Shown here: positions 8,995 through 17,646 of the stretch, one piece after another | Layout: every line of letters starts with the position of its first letter | Numbering within the stretch: the first letter of the stretch is position 1 | Origin: an uncultured Anaerovibrio sp. | Lineage (GTDB): Bacteria; Bacillota; Negativicutes; Selenomonadales; Selenomonadaceae | DNA: 46,402 nt | Reading direction: 5' to 3' | Assembly: GCA_934203205.1 (NCBI GenBank) | Contig: CAKPYV010000016.1 | Location: 1-46,402 of the forward strand | Translations under genes and position numbers: made by a program | The notes under the pieces: model-generated | The model's input: the letters and a program-made list of their open reading frames with translations, nothing else | Databases searched by the model: none | What the model was told of the DNA's origin: nothing

Positions 8995-9015
8995 CATACA
9001 TACTAAACTTAGATA

Positions 9016-9044
9016 ATTATACAATTATGGGCAAAATTTGTCAA
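9016..9044 (-). promoter_or_regulatory. Consensus sigmaA promoter of the corrinoid uptake operon
   Basis: TTGACA and TATAAT are both perfect and separated by 17 bases on the minus strand, immediately upstream of the cobalamin aptamer. Such a strong promoter suits a transcript controlled mainly by early termination. The 8669-9111 gap is explained by this promoter, the aptamer and the terminator. Confidence 0.9.
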
Positions 9045-9111
9045 ACAAATATCCTTAATCTAAGCTTTACCTGACTATATCTACACCCTAATCAAATAGA
9101 GCCTTAATTTT

Positions 9112-9504
9112 TCAATTCAAAGTATTTGCTGCCAGCATTCCTGCCAGCACAGCTCCAATACCCAGGCATACATTACCTGCTACATTCATAATGGAGGATA
9201 AAATATGCTGATTCTGAATCAGGCTAACCGTTTCCATGCTAAAGGAGGAAAAAGTGGTAAAGCCCCCGAGAAAGCCTACTAGCAGCAAAAGCCGTATATG
9301 CTCTGGCACTGCCATCCCCCTATTGAGAAAGCAGAACATAGCAAAGCCCATAAGAAAGCTGCCAATAATATTAGCGGTAAAGGTGCCAAAAGGAAAATTT
9401 CCTCCCACCTGATGGCCAATAAACGTGGTTACCAGATAACGGCTGACAGCCCCTAAGCCGCCGCCCAGAAAAACCAACAAAGGATTCCATAGCATTTCAG
9501 ACAT
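9112..9504 (-). CDS. crcB: Fluoride exporter, CrcB/Fluc family
   Basis: The 130-residue, four-helix protein carries the Fluc signatures: GGGLGAVSRY near the N-terminus, GTFTANIIGSFLMG, and GFLGGFTTFSSFSME. Family members are dual-topology dimeric fluoride channels in the inner membrane that lower cytoplasmic fluoride. The length is normal for a homodimeric Fluc. Its ATG overlaps the stop of the preceding CofE-like gene by one base (TAATG), so it is co-translated as the last gene of a three-gene unit. No fluoride riboswitch was seen upstream of that unit. Confidence 0.94.
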   Translation of the reverse strand: MSEMLWNPLLVFLGGGLGAVSRYLVTTFIGHQVGGNFPFGTFTANIIGSFLMGFAMFCFLNRGMAVPEHIRLLLLVGFLGGFTTFSSFSMETVSLIQNQHILSSIMNVAGNVCLGIGAVLAGMLAANTLN

Positions 9505-10166
9505 TAGCCCTGCTCCTGCAGCTGACGGAAGTTTTTGATAATAACAATAGGAGTTTTCTGAGAAGCATTACCAAATGGATTGTCAATCAACAATCTGGCA
9601 GCTCTTTCCCCATCCAAGCCCTCAGTAGCACCTACCACGCGGGAACGCTTCAGGTCGTTTACATCGGCAATCAAACCGCCAAAACAGCCCAGGCGCTTCT
9701 TCAACTTCTCCACTACCTCATTAGGATTCTTTGGACCATAAACAATATGCTTGTCAAATGGAGGCATAGTACCAGTAACATCATCAATCAGAGCAGTCTG
9801 CTCACCGCCCCATTTGTAGAAAAGCCCGTTCATGCCAACCAGCTTGCCCAGAAAGCCCAGCACCAAGGCACCAGCTACCCGCCATTTGCCCTCTACATCC
9901 ATCAGGGACTGCATACCATGAGGGCTGGCCAGGGAACCATAATCAGGAATAAAACGACAGCACAGTCTAGCTACACGGGTAATCTTCAAATCCTCTGGCC
10001 GAACAGCTCTCCCCTGAGTAATGGCTACAACGCTTTCTGCTACAGAAATAACATCATCTGGGCCAATCTTACCCTTGGTATAACGTTCAACCTCGTCAAT
10101 AATATCATCCTTATCAGTCAGTATACGGGTTGGAACCGGAATCAAATCTATCTTTATCTCACTCAT
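9504..10166 (-). CDS. CofE-like protein (F420-0:gamma-glutamyl ligase family), role unknown
   Basis: The 220-residue protein resembles the CofE/F420-0:L-glutamate ligase superfamily, including the segment DDVISVAESVVAITQGRAV, which corresponds to the family's N-terminal region before a Gly-Arg, and conserved Asp-rich loops (IDDVTGTMPPFD, LIADVNDLKR). CofE adds glutamate to coenzyme F420-0. No other F420 gene is in this window and Negativicutes are not known F420 producers, so a ligase acting on another substrate is more likely. It starts 15 bases after the upstream membrane protein and is translationally coupled to crcB. The family assignment is by sequence resemblance only. Confidence 0.65.
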   Translation of the reverse strand: MSEIKIDLIPVPTRILTDKDDIIDEVERYTKGKIGPDDVISVAESVVAITQGRAVRPEDLKITRVARLCCRFIPDYGSLASPHGMQSLMDVEGKWRVAGALVLGFLGKLVGMNGLFYKWGGEQTALIDDVTGTMPPFDKHIVYGPKNPNEVVEKLKKRLGCFGGLIADVNDLKRSRVVGATEGLDGERAARLLIDNPFGNASQKTPIVIIKNFRQLQEQG

Positions 10167-10181
10167 TGCTGCAACCTCCCA

Positions 10182-10757
10182 TTAGTCCTTTACCAGCTCT
10201 ACGCCAAGCAGATTAGCTACTTCGGCAGCAGGCACCTCAATACGAACCTGACGATAATGACATGGCATACGGCCAGTCTCCAGCCAAATCAGCTGGAAAT
10301 TGAAATCTGGCATATGAGCCACAGCCTCTTTCAAGGTCATGCCCTTTCTAGCTGTAAGACGAACCTGAGCACGAATGGCAGCCTTATCCAAGCCGCCCTT
10401 ATAACCCTTGGCCTGAATAATATAAGCCTCGAAATAATCATCCTCGCGAGGTACACCTACCAGCTCAGCATGGCCCCTGGTTTCCAGACCATCATACTGC
10501 TCATAAGGCAGCTGAGGCCGGACAAAGGCATCCATAATGGTAGCACACTGCTTCCCCTGATTCTCAAAGCCAATGTCAGTTGTCAGCACCATGCTGTTAT
10601 CAGTAATCTCCTCAGCCTTAAAGGCAGTACGGCTATCTACCAATGGTACAATAATCTCCGTACCAGCATGGCAGAGATACAGCTTTACCAGCAGACACAA
10701 AACAACTACTATGACAGCCAGCCACAGCAGACAACTTCCCAAAGTAAATGTACACAT
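10182..10757 (-). CDS. Conserved membrane-anchored protein of unknown function
   Basis: The 191-residue protein has one N-terminal membrane helix (about residues 5-28) and a soluble domain of about 160 residues; I do not recognise a family. The soluble part is acidic to neutral, with a recurring pattern of short beta-like segments and no obvious catalytic motif. GGGAGGAAA precedes the ATG. It is the first gene of a tight unit with the CofE-like gene (15-base gap) and crcB. Its place beside a putative ligase suggests the two proteins act together, but this is inference. Confidence 0.75.
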   Translation of the reverse strand: MCTFTLGSCLLWLAVIVVVLCLLVKLYLCHAGTEIIVPLVDSRTAFKAEEITDNSMVLTTDIGFENQGKQCATIMDAFVRPQLPYEQYDGLETRGHAELVGVPREDDYFEAYIIQAKGYKGGLDKAAIRAQVRLTARKGMTLKEAVAHMPDFNFQLIWLETGRMPCHYRQVRIEVPAAEVANLLGVELVKD

Positions 10758-10810
10758 AAAAATTTCCTCCCATTAATCTATAAATACAAATTATTAAAAC
10801 ACAGCATATT

Positions 10811-11218
10811 TTATTCCAATGCCTTTTGTAATCTTTCATAATATTTAGCTGGCAATCTGGTAATATGTCCAGTTTCCATGCTGGTAAATACATTCTGAGT
10901 ACGTCCTGTTACCAGCAGCAGATTATCAGATTTCCGCAGCACCCGATAGGTAAAGGCCATCTTGGCCTTAGTCAAAGCCTCCGGGGTAGTTTCTATCAAA
11001 AGCTCATCATCAAAACGAGCAGAATTCATATATTTGGCGCTGACCTCTGTAATAGGAAATACATAGCCATCATCCATCATTTCTGTAAGAGTAATACCTG
11101 CTGCCCGGAGAAATTCTACTCTGCCGATTTCAAACCAGCGGATATAGTTGGCATGATGCACTACAGCCATAGCATCTGTATCATAAAAATTAACCTTGTG
11201 GATTGCTGTCGTAACCAT
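10811..11218 (-). CDS. Hot-dog fold acyl-CoA thioesterase (YbgC/4-hydroxybenzoyl-CoA thioesterase family)
   Basis: The 135-residue protein begins with the family hallmark VNFYDTDAMAVVHHANYIRWFEIGR (given in parts: YDTD at 12-15, VVHHANYIRWFE at 19-30). The Asp in this segment is the catalytic residue in 4-hydroxybenzoyl-CoA thioesterases. The length is typical of a single hot-dog domain. YbgC-type enzymes hydrolyse short acyl-CoA or acyl-ACP thioesters; the actual substrate here is unknown. It lies 53 bases upstream of the unknown membrane-protein gene and may be co-transcribed with it. Confidence 0.88.
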   Translation of the reverse strand: MVTTAIHKVNFYDTDAMAVVHHANYIRWFEIGRVEFLRAAGITLTEMMDDGYVFPITEVSAKYMNSARFDDELLIETTPEALTKAKMAFTYRVLRKSDNLLLVTGRTQNVFTSMETGHITRLPAKYYERLQKALE

Positions 11219-11348
11219 ATTCCAGCCTCCTTCTATTCAAAAAATACATATCTTCAATAACCTTTACACTATAAATCTATTATGGCAAAAAGTCAAGAAT
11301 TACCCGAAATTAATCCACCTAACCCTAGTAAAAAAAGCCATCCTTTAA

Positions 11349-11386
11349 TAAAAAAAGCGCCATAGACTCTTATCAAATCTACGGCG
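11349..11386 (-). terminator. Intrinsic terminator after the NhaC-type antiporter
   Basis: The minus-strand arms CGCCGTAGA and TCTATGGCG pair over nine positions with one G-U, and the hairpin is followed by a T-run. The wobble works only on this strand, which fits termination of the antiporter gene that ends at 11406. Confidence 0.75.
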
Positions 11387-11405
11387 TTGCAGAAGCATAT
11401 AAAAA

Positions 11406-12911
11406 TTAATGTGCTACATCTACAGGCTTTACCTTGAAATAAATAACCAGCATAATGATTACCATAATGCCCAAAGCAGTAGCCAATCCCAACCAGCCAT
11501 TCTTGGTGAAGCCATCTACCAGGTAGCCTACAAAGCTGGCGGTAGAAACCATGGCTACATATGGTATCTGAGTATTAACATGGTCAATATGACTGCACTG
11601 CGCACCAGCAGAAGCCAAAATAGTGGTATCAGAAATTGGTGAAGCATGGTCACCGCCTACTGCGCCAGAGAGAACTGCTGCCACAGTCAATACCAGCAGG
11701 CTTGGATCACCGTTGCCAATAACGGCAATAGCAATAGGAATCAGAATACCAAAGGTACCCCAGGATGTACCGGTGGCAAAAGCCAGCACAACAGCCACCA
11801 GGAAGAAGATAGCTGGCAGGAATACCAATACATCCACATTGGCGCTAACCAAATTGCCTACATAGCCGCCAAGATTCAAATACTTATCACTGCAGATACC
11901 GGACAAGGTCCAAGCAAAGCAGAGAATCAGATTGGCAGGAGTCATAGCCTTGAAGCCCTGAGCAAAGGTTTCACAGAAGGAGCTGAAGGTAATAACCCGG
12001 CGAGGCAGATACAGCAGAGCTGTAAACACAAAGGCAATAAAGGAACCAAATACCAAGGACTTGCTGGAATCACAATCCGCAAAAGCCTGCTGAATAGAAG
12101 CGCCCTCATTAATACCGCCGGTATACAGCATACCATAGACACAGGCGCCTATCAGCACCAACAAAGGCAGTATCAAATCAATAATCTTGCCATTGCCCTC
12201 TGCATGGGCTTCCTCACTGTCTCTGTACTCCTCAGGTACAATAAAATGCTCCTGATTTCTCTTAACGTATTTGGCCATAGCAAATACATCACGCTGGGAC
12301 CAGATAATGAACAGCATAAACAAAATAGTCATCCAGGCATAAAGGTTAAATGGAATAGTCTGCAAAAACAGGCTAAAGCCATCCAGCTCACTGCCCTCCG
12401 GCAGAGAGGAGCCTACAGCCGCTGCCCAGCTGGACACCGGTGCCAAAATACATACAGGAGCTGCTGTAGCATCAATGATATAGGCCAGCTTGGCTCTGGA
12501 AATCTTGAACCTATCTGTAATTGGGCGCATAACAGTACCAACTGTAAGACAGTTGAAATAATCATCAATAAAGATAACCACACCCAGCAAAGCTGTCAAT
12601 AGCATGGAACTGCGGCGTCCGCTAATGTTGCGGGCTGCCCATTCGCCATAGGCTCTGGTTGCACCGGAGCGGGTAATAGCCGCCACCAGAATCCCCAGAA
12701 TAACCAGGAAAATCAAAATATTGATATTTCCCCCTACCTTGTCTGCCATAACCTCAAACAAGGTCATAATTGCATTCAGCACATTGAAATCTGTGTACAG
12801 CAAGGCTCCGGAAAAAATACCAATAAGCAATGACATGTACACCTCTTTGGTTGCCAAAGCCAAAACAATGGTAATAATCGGAGGCAACACTGACCAAACA
12901 GTTTCCGCCAT
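11406..12911 (-). CDS. NhaC-family Na+/H+ antiporter
   Basis: The 501-residue protein is a polytopic membrane protein with about 11-12 helices of the Na_H_antiporter (NhaC) type. The conserved core DDYFNCLTVGTVMRP is present, as is the late segment GGDHASPISDTT. NhaC relatives exchange sodium for protons or for organic acids (malate, lactate); the substrate is not determined by sequence. The ATG at 12911 is preferred over an upstream start at 12983, which would lie on top of the promoter -35 box. GTAGGGAT precedes the chosen ATG. A GntR/UTRA regulator is encoded directly upstream, so local control is likely. Confidence 0.88.
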   Translation of the reverse strand: MAETVWSVLPPIITIVLALATKEVYMSLLIGIFSGALLYTDFNVLNAIMTLFEVMADKVGGNINILIFLVILGILVAAITRSGATRAYGEWAARNISGRRSSMLLTALLGVVIFIDDYFNCLTVGTVMRPITDRFKISRAKLAYIIDATAAPVCILAPVSSWAAAVGSSLPEGSELDGFSLFLQTIPFNLYAWMTILFMLFIIWSQRDVFAMAKYVKRNQEHFIVPEEYRDSEEAHAEGNGKIIDLILPLLVLIGACVYGMLYTGGINEGASIQQAFADCDSSKSLVFGSFIAFVFTALLYLPRRVITFSSFCETFAQGFKAMTPANLILCFAWTLSGICSDKYLNLGGYVGNLVSANVDVLVFLPAIFFLVAVVLAFATGTSWGTFGILIPIAIAVIGNGDPSLLVLTVAAVLSGAVGGDHASPISDTTILASAGAQCSHIDHVNTQIPYVAMVSTASFVGYLVDGFTKNGWLGLATALGIMVIIMLVIYFKVKPVDVAH

Positions 12912-12954
12912 AAAAAAATCCCTACTTTCTTGCATATTAATAACTGACTTATGT

Positions 12955-12983
12955 ATTGTATAGCAAAAAAGTATATTTAACAA
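12955..12983 (-). promoter_or_regulatory. SigmaA-type promoter of the antiporter gene
   Basis: Minus-strand TTGTTA and TACAAT are separated by 17 bases, about 44 bases upstream of the chosen start. A GTATAC core, typical of GntR/HutC-type operators, lies just upstream at 13006-13011. Confidence 0.65.
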
Positions 12984-13011
12984 GCCATTTGTGATATTTT
13001 TCCATGTATAC

Positions 13012-13722
13012 TTAATGGATACTTACTGCCCTGAACACACTGCTATCAGCCCGGTGTCTGGATTTGGAGTATTCAAAGGGCCTGCCGTCACTGAGAAAAG
13101 CCACCTGGACCACCTGCAGCACCGGCATTACCCCTTCAATCTGCAACCAGTCCTTTTCCTCCTCTGTAGGCATATCTGCGCTGACAGTACGATGGGCAGA
13201 CTGAATCTGCAGCTTGAGAACATTCTCAATATGATTATAAATAGAGTTCTCCAGCACGTCCATCTTAACCCCGGGAATTACCTCTATAGGCATCTGAGTA
13301 TATTCCACATTACTAGGCTTGCCATCCAAAAAACGCACCCGAACAATATCGTAGACAAAATCATCCACACCGATTTTCAACTTTTCTGCAATTTTCTCAG
13401 TAGGATGAATAATTTCGAACCGCTTCACCTCAGTGCGAATATCATGGCCTTCATTACTCTTGGAGAAACTCTGAAACTGGCCACACATGCCTACGTTTTC
13501 CACATCCTCCTCCTGCACTCCCTTGACGAAGGTACCAGAGCCACGACGTTTTACCACCAATCCCTGCTTTACCAGCTCATCTACAGCCCTTTTAACAGTG
13601 ATTCTACTAACGCCATATTGAGCACACATTTCCTTTTCCAAAGCCAGCTGACTGCCTGGTTCATATTTGCCACTGGCAATATCATTATAAATATCCCTGG
13701 CTATTTCTTCATATTTATTCAT
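13012..13722 (-). CDS. GntR-family transcriptional regulator (HutC/UTRA subfamily)
   Basis: The 236-residue protein has an N-terminal winged helix of the GntR type (EKEMCAQYGVSRITVKRAVD at about residues 29-48, then RRGSGTFV) and a C-terminal UTRA ligand-binding domain (about 85-230), which in relatives binds sugars, amino acids or related metabolites. It is encoded directly upstream of, and in the same direction as, the NhaC-type antiporter, whose promoter lies in the 100-base gap; the antiporter is the natural target. The second ATG at 13722 is chosen because GAGGG lies six bases before it, while the first ATG overlaps that site. Confidence 0.9.
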   Translation of the reverse strand: MNKYEEIARDIYNDIASGKYEPGSQLALEKEMCAQYGVSRITVKRAVDELVKQGLVVKRRGSGTFVKGVQEEDVENVGMCGQFQSFSKSNEGHDIRTEVKRFEIIHPTEKIAEKLKIGVDDFVYDIVRVRFLDGKPSNVEYTQMPIEVIPGVKMDVLENSIYNHIENVLKLQIQSAHRTVSADMPTEEEKDWLQIEGVMPVLQVVQVAFLSDGRPFEYSKSRHRADSSVFRAVSIH

Positions 13723-13865
13723 ACTCATCCCTCTATTGCAAATCCACTTTACCTCTATATATCAAATTCCTAGAAGCAAATCACACTTAACATTTTATCT
13801 AGTTTATAACATATGCAATTAGTTTTCAAGAAATTTGTATTTCTTTTATAATTTAAGTTATATCT

Positions 13866-13910
13866 TTTAAAAAATAACAGTATCAAGCAGAAATCTACTT
13901 GATACTGTTA
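13866..13910 (-). terminator. Intrinsic terminator after the aminotransferase gene
   Basis: Arms AACAGTATCAAG and CTTGATACTGTT form a 12-bp stem, followed on the minus strand by a T-rich tail (TTATTTTTT). It lies just past the aminotransferase stop at 13919. The remaining bases up to the GntR start hold no gene. Confidence 0.85.
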
Positions 13911-13918
13911 CCAATATT

Positions 13919-15088
13919 TTATTTATCGAAGATACCGCTGACTGCTACAGCCTCCACAATTTTTTTCATAGTATCCTCACTCTGTACCAAGGCCATGCGG
14001 ACATAGCCCTCTCCAGATGGGCCAAAGGCACTGCCTGGTGTTACCAACACACCGGTCTTGTCCAGCAAATCTGCCACAAAGGCTTCAGAATCCCGATAGC
14101 TGCTAGGAATTGGCGCCCATACAAACATGGTGCCTGCTGGTTTCTCCATATGCCAGCCAGCCTCTATAAGGCCATCACAAAGCACATCCCGACGATGCTC
14201 ATAGGCAGCTCTTGTCTCGGCTACAACTGCCTGATCCCCTGTCAGAGCTTCTATGGCTGCTGCCTGAATAGGCAGGAACATTCCATAGTCCATATTGGAC
14301 TTCAAGGTTTTCAGCATCCCTACTACTTCCTTATTGCCTACACAGAAGCCAATGCGTGCCCCAGCCAGTCCATAGGTCTTGGACAGGGAATTAAACTCTA
14401 CGCCTACCTCCCTAGCTCCTGGAATGCTTAAAAAGCTGCCACAGCTCTGACCATCAAATACCAGCTCACTGTAGGCATTGTCATGGAGAACAATAATATC
14501 ATACTTTTTGGCAAAAGCCACCACCTCATGATAGAAGGACTCTGGAGCCATAGCCGCTGTAGGATTATTTGGATAGGATACCAACATAAATTTAGCCTTC
14601 CTGGCTATTTCCTCTGGAATATTCTGCAGCTGAATCACATAGTCATTTTCCTTTTGCAAAGGCATATAATACAGCTCTGCCCCAGCAATACGAGGACCAT
14701 CTGCAAAGATAGGATAGCAAGGATCTGGTACCAGCATAACATCCCCAGGGTCCAAAATAGACAGAGCAATATGGGATAAACCATCCTGAGAGCCTAACAG
14801 GGAGCAGATTTCTGTCTCTGGATTCAATTCCACATCATACCGTCTCTTATACCACTGAACCACTGCCTCCAGCAGCTGCTGGGTATCACTAATGGCGTAA
14901 ACATAATTAGCAGGCTTCATAACCGCCTCTGCCATAACCTCCATAATTCTCTTGGTAGGAGGAATATTAGGAGCACCAATGCTCAAATCATATACTTCCT
15001 TGCCCTGGGCCAGTCTATTTTTCCTCATAACAGCCAGACGGGAAAATACACCCTCCCCAAACTGATTCATTCTATTTGCAAACTTCAC
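13919..15088 (-). CDS. Class I/II PLP aminotransferase, LL-diaminopimelate/aspartate aminotransferase-like
   Basis: The 389-residue protein is a fold-type I PLP enzyme. The Schiff-base lysine lies in FNSLSKTYGLAGARIG, and the substrate/PLP contacts YPNNPT, HDNAYSEL and a C-terminal Arg in YVRMAL are in place. The N-terminal pattern (DLSIGAPNIPPTKRIMEVM) resembles DapL-type and related aminotransferases that act on LL-diaminopimelate, aspartate or aromatic substrates; sequence alone does not settle the substrate. A GTG start at 15088 is supported by GAGGTT upstream. The gene follows a terminator that ends the prs transcript, so it may have its own promoter. Confidence 0.85.
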   Translation of the reverse strand: MKFANRMNQFGEGVFSRLAVMRKNRLAQGKEVYDLSIGAPNIPPTKRIMEVMAEAVMKPANYVYAISDTQQLLEAVVQWYKRRYDVELNPETEICSLLGSQDGLSHIALSILDPGDVMLVPDPCYPIFADGPRIAGAELYYMPLQKENDYVIQLQNIPEEIARKAKFMLVSYPNNPTAAMAPESFYHEVVAFAKKYDIIVLHDNAYSELVFDGQSCGSFLSIPGAREVGVEFNSLSKTYGLAGARIGFCVGNKEVVGMLKTLKSNMDYGMFLPIQAAAIEALTGDQAVVAETRAAYEHRRDVLCDGLIEAGWHMEKPAGTMFVWAPIPSSYRDSEAFVADLLDKTGVLVTPGSAFGPSGEGYVRMALVQSEDTMKKIVEAVAVSGIFDK

Positions 15089-15112
15089 AATACTAACCTC
15101 TCTTTACTTCTA

Positions 15113-15145
15113 CAAAAGAAAAAGGGCGAAATACATCGCCCTTTA
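15113..15145 (-). terminator. Intrinsic terminator after prs
   Basis: On the minus strand AAAGGGCGA and TCGCCCTTT pair with a short loop and are followed by TTCTTTTG. It lies between the prs stop and the aminotransferase start. Confidence 0.8.
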
Positions 15146-15172
15146 GCTTTAATTTGCATATTTTCCTGTGGC

Positions 15173-16135
15173 TTAGTTTGCCCAGTTCTTGTCAAACAAA
15201 TTGCTGACAGGCTCATTCTCATAGATGCACTTAATGAACTCAGCCAACATTGGCGCCAGAGAAATGCTGACAATCTTCTCATGCTTCTTGGCAGGATCCA
15301 AAGGAATGGTGTTGGTAATAACCAGCTGCTTGATGCAGGAATCCTGAATACGCTGTACAGCAGGATCTGTAAGAATACCATGAGAGCAGCAAGCATATAC
15401 TTCCTTGGCACCCAGCTTCTTTAGAGCCTTGGCACCCTCGCAGAGAGAACCAGCAGTATCAACCATATCATCAATCATGATACAGGTCTTGCCCTTTACA
15501 TCGCCAATCAGGTTCATAACCTCAGCGCAGCCAGGACGAGGACGACGCTTCTCTACAATAGCAATGCCAGTACCCAACAAATCTGCCATGTTGCGGGCAC
15601 GGGTTACACCACCCAGGTCAGGAGAAACAACAATCATATCCTCCAAATCCAGCTTGTGGAAATAATCAGCCAGCGCTGGAGCAGCAGCCAGATGGTCTAC
15701 AGGGATATCAAAGAAGCCCTGAATCTGACCAGCATGCAGGTCAACAGTCACTACACGGTTCAAACCAGCAGCAGACATAAGGTTAGCTACCAACTTGGCA
15801 GAAATAGGCTCACGGCCACGAGTCTTGCGATCCTGACGAGCATATGCATAATAAGGTACTACTGCAGTTACACTTCTTGCAGAAGCACGCTTGCAAGCGT
15901 CAGTCATAATCAGCAGCTCCATCAGATTCTCATTTACAGGCTGACAGGTAGGCTGGATAATAAAAATATCTTTTCCACGAACACTTTCACCAATCATGAC
16001 CTGAATTTCACCATTGTTGAAATGGCCAACCTGTGCATCAACCAAAGGAATATCCAGATACTTGGAAATCTCCTGTGCTAACTCTGGGTTTGCGTTACCG
16101 GCCAGAAGTCGTAAATTTTTCGCAGCGTCGTTCAT
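15173..16135 (-). CDS. prs: Ribose-phosphate pyrophosphokinase (PRPP synthetase)
   Basis: The 320-residue protein is a class I PRPP synthetase. The catalytic flexible-loop region YYAYARQDRKTRGREPIS, the pyrophosphate-binding DLHAGQIQGFF, and the ribose-5-phosphate loop MIDDMVDTAGSL are all intact. It makes PRPP for nucleotides, His and Trp. The ATG at 16135 is favoured over the reported TTG at 16153, because GGAGG lies about 11 bases before the ATG while the TTG overlaps that site. It follows glmU, as in many Firmicutes, with a probable internal promoter in the gap. Confidence 0.95.
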   Translation of the reverse strand: MNDAAKNLRLLAGNANPELAQEISKYLDIPLVDAQVGHFNNGEIQVMIGESVRGKDIFIIQPTCQPVNENLMELLIMTDACKRASARSVTAVVPYYAYARQDRKTRGREPISAKLVANLMSAAGLNRVVTVDLHAGQIQGFFDIPVDHLAAAPALADYFHKLDLEDMIVVSPDLGGVTRARNMADLLGTGIAIVEKRRPRPGCAEVMNLIGDVKGKTCIMIDDMVDTAGSLCEGAKALKKLGAKEVYACCSHGILTDPAVQRIQDSCIKQLVITNTIPLDPAKKHEKIVSISLAPMLAEFIKCIYENEPVSNLFDKNWAN

Positions 16136-16243
16136 TGTTTTGAATGCCTCCAATATTTTCTTTTTTCCTCATACTCTATGAACATATCTCGTTCTAAAAA
16201 GAATGTTCTAGGAAGAATTTCCCCAAATTCTCCCTATGGTGCT

Positions 16244-16272
16244 ATTATAGCCTATTTCCGCTTATCAGTCCA
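16244..16272 (-). promoter_or_regulatory. Probable internal promoter for prs
   Basis: Minus-strand TGGACT and TATAAT are 17 bases apart, overlapping the 3' end of glmU. This would allow prs transcription independent of glmU. Confidence 0.5.
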
Positions 16273-17616
16273 GCCCTCAATCAGCTTTTGACGAGCTCGG
16301 CCAATAGCAAGTGTGCCACCAGGCACATTTTTGGTAATAACGGAGCCAGCACCAATATAGGCACCATCCCCTACCTCTACAGGAGCTACCAGACTGGTAT
16401 TGCAGCCGACAAAGGCATTGTCCCCAATGGTGGTACGGAATTTTTTCTTGCCATCATAGTTGACAGTAACAGTACCACAGCCCAGATTTACATTAGCGCC
16501 TACATCTGCATCGCCAATGTACTGAAGGTGAGGCAGCTTAGTGCCCTCTCCTACCTGAGAGTTCTTTACCTCTACAAAGTTACCAATCTTTACATGATTG
16601 TGAATATGACTGTTTGGACGAATATGCACATATGGTCCCATAGTAACCCCATCGTCAATAATGCAATCATGACCATAGGCAAACTGAGCGTGAACATCAT
16701 TGCCAATCTTGGCATTGCTGAAACGGCTATTAGGGCCGATTTCACAGCCTGCACCTACTACAGTGCCAGCCTCCAGCCAGGTAAATGGATAGATTATGGT
16801 ATCAGAACCAACCTCTACATCGGCATCCACAAAGGTGCTGTCTGGATCCATCAAGGTAACGCCATTGTTCATCAACTCAATATTCTTCCGACGACGGAGA
16901 ATCTTCTCTGCTCCAGACAGCTGCAAGCGGGAATTGATACCCAAAGTGGACTCATAATCATCAGCAGCTACAGCCCAGATTTTTTCTCCCTTGTCCCTGA
17001 GAATCCCCAAAACATCTGGCAGATAGTACTCCCCCTGAGCATTGTCACAGCCGACCTGTGCCAAAGCAGCAAACAAATCCTGACACTCAAAGCAATAAAT
17101 ACCGGAATTTACTTCATTGATTTTGCGCTCTTCCTCAGTAGCATCCTTCTGCTCCACAATACGAGCCACATCACCATCAGCAGTACGAATAATACGGCCA
17201 TAACCAGCAGCATCTGGCATAATAGCGGTCAACACAGTTGCCTTGGCTCCTGCTGCCTTGTGTCCCTCATACAGCTTGGTTATAAGGTCTGCTGTTACCA
17301 AAGGAGTATCACCGCACAGCACCACTACAGTACCCTGCTCATCCTTTAACAAAGCCTCAGTCTGACGCACCGCATGGCCAGTACCAAGCTGCTCTGCCTG
17401 TACCACAAACTCAGCCTGGTCTCCCATAGCTTCTTTTACCATCTCACCGCCAAAGCCCACAACTACAATATTGCGCTTGGCACCTGCTCCCTTGGCAGCA
17501 TCCAACACATGCTGCAGCATTGGCTTCCCTGCTGCCTTGTGCAGAACCTTAGGCAGCTTGGACTTCATACGAGTTCCTTTGCCTGCTGCCAGAATAACAG
17601 TAACTAAATCCAGCAT
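16252..17616 (-). CDS. glmU: Bifunctional N-acetylglucosamine-1-phosphate uridyltransferase / glucosamine-1-phosphate acetyltransferase
   Basis: The 454-residue protein has both GlmU domains. The N-terminal pyrophosphorylase carries VILAAGKGTRMKSKLPK (about 6-22), and the C-terminal left-handed beta-helix acetyltransferase shows repeated hexapeptides plus the family-specific GNFVEVKNS and YDGKKKF segments. It makes UDP-GlcNAc for peptidoglycan and, in this diderm, lipopolysaccharide. The ATG at 17616 is chosen because GGAGG lies eight bases before it; the reported upstream start lacks this. The gene order ispE, regulator, glmU, prs matches the arrangement seen in Bacillus relatives. Confidence 0.96.
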   Translation of the reverse strand: MLDLVTVILAAGKGTRMKSKLPKVLHKAAGKPMLQHVLDAAKGAGAKRNIVVVGFGGEMVKEAMGDQAEFVVQAEQLGTGHAVRQTEALLKDEQGTVVVLCGDTPLVTADLITKLYEGHKAAGAKATVLTAIMPDAAGYGRIIRTADGDVARIVEQKDATEEERKINEVNSGIYCFECQDLFAALAQVGCDNAQGEYYLPDVLGILRDKGEKIWAVAADDYESTLGINSRLQLSGAEKILRRRKNIELMNNGVTLMDPDSTFVDADVEVGSDTIIYPFTWLEAGTVVGAGCEIGPNSRFSNAKIGNDVHAQFAYGHDCIIDDGVTMGPYVHIRPNSHIHNHVKIGNFVEVKNSQVGEGTKLPHLQYIGDADVGANVNLGCGTVTVNYDGKKKFRTTIGDNAFVGCNTSLVAPVEVGDGAYIGAGSVITKNVPGGTLAIGRARQKLIEGWTDKRK

Positions 17617-17646
17617 TTGATTGCCTCCAAAAAATATATTCATATT

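Noticed and set aside
9747..10841. 364-codon plus-strand open frame
   Set aside because: It is antisense to the CofE-like and membrane-protein genes, which have good ribosome sites and tight spacing.
16160..16200. GAAC...GTTC pair before prs, resembling a LexA box
   Set aside because: The half-sites are seven bases apart rather than four as in the Firmicutes LexA site, so it does not fit the consensus.
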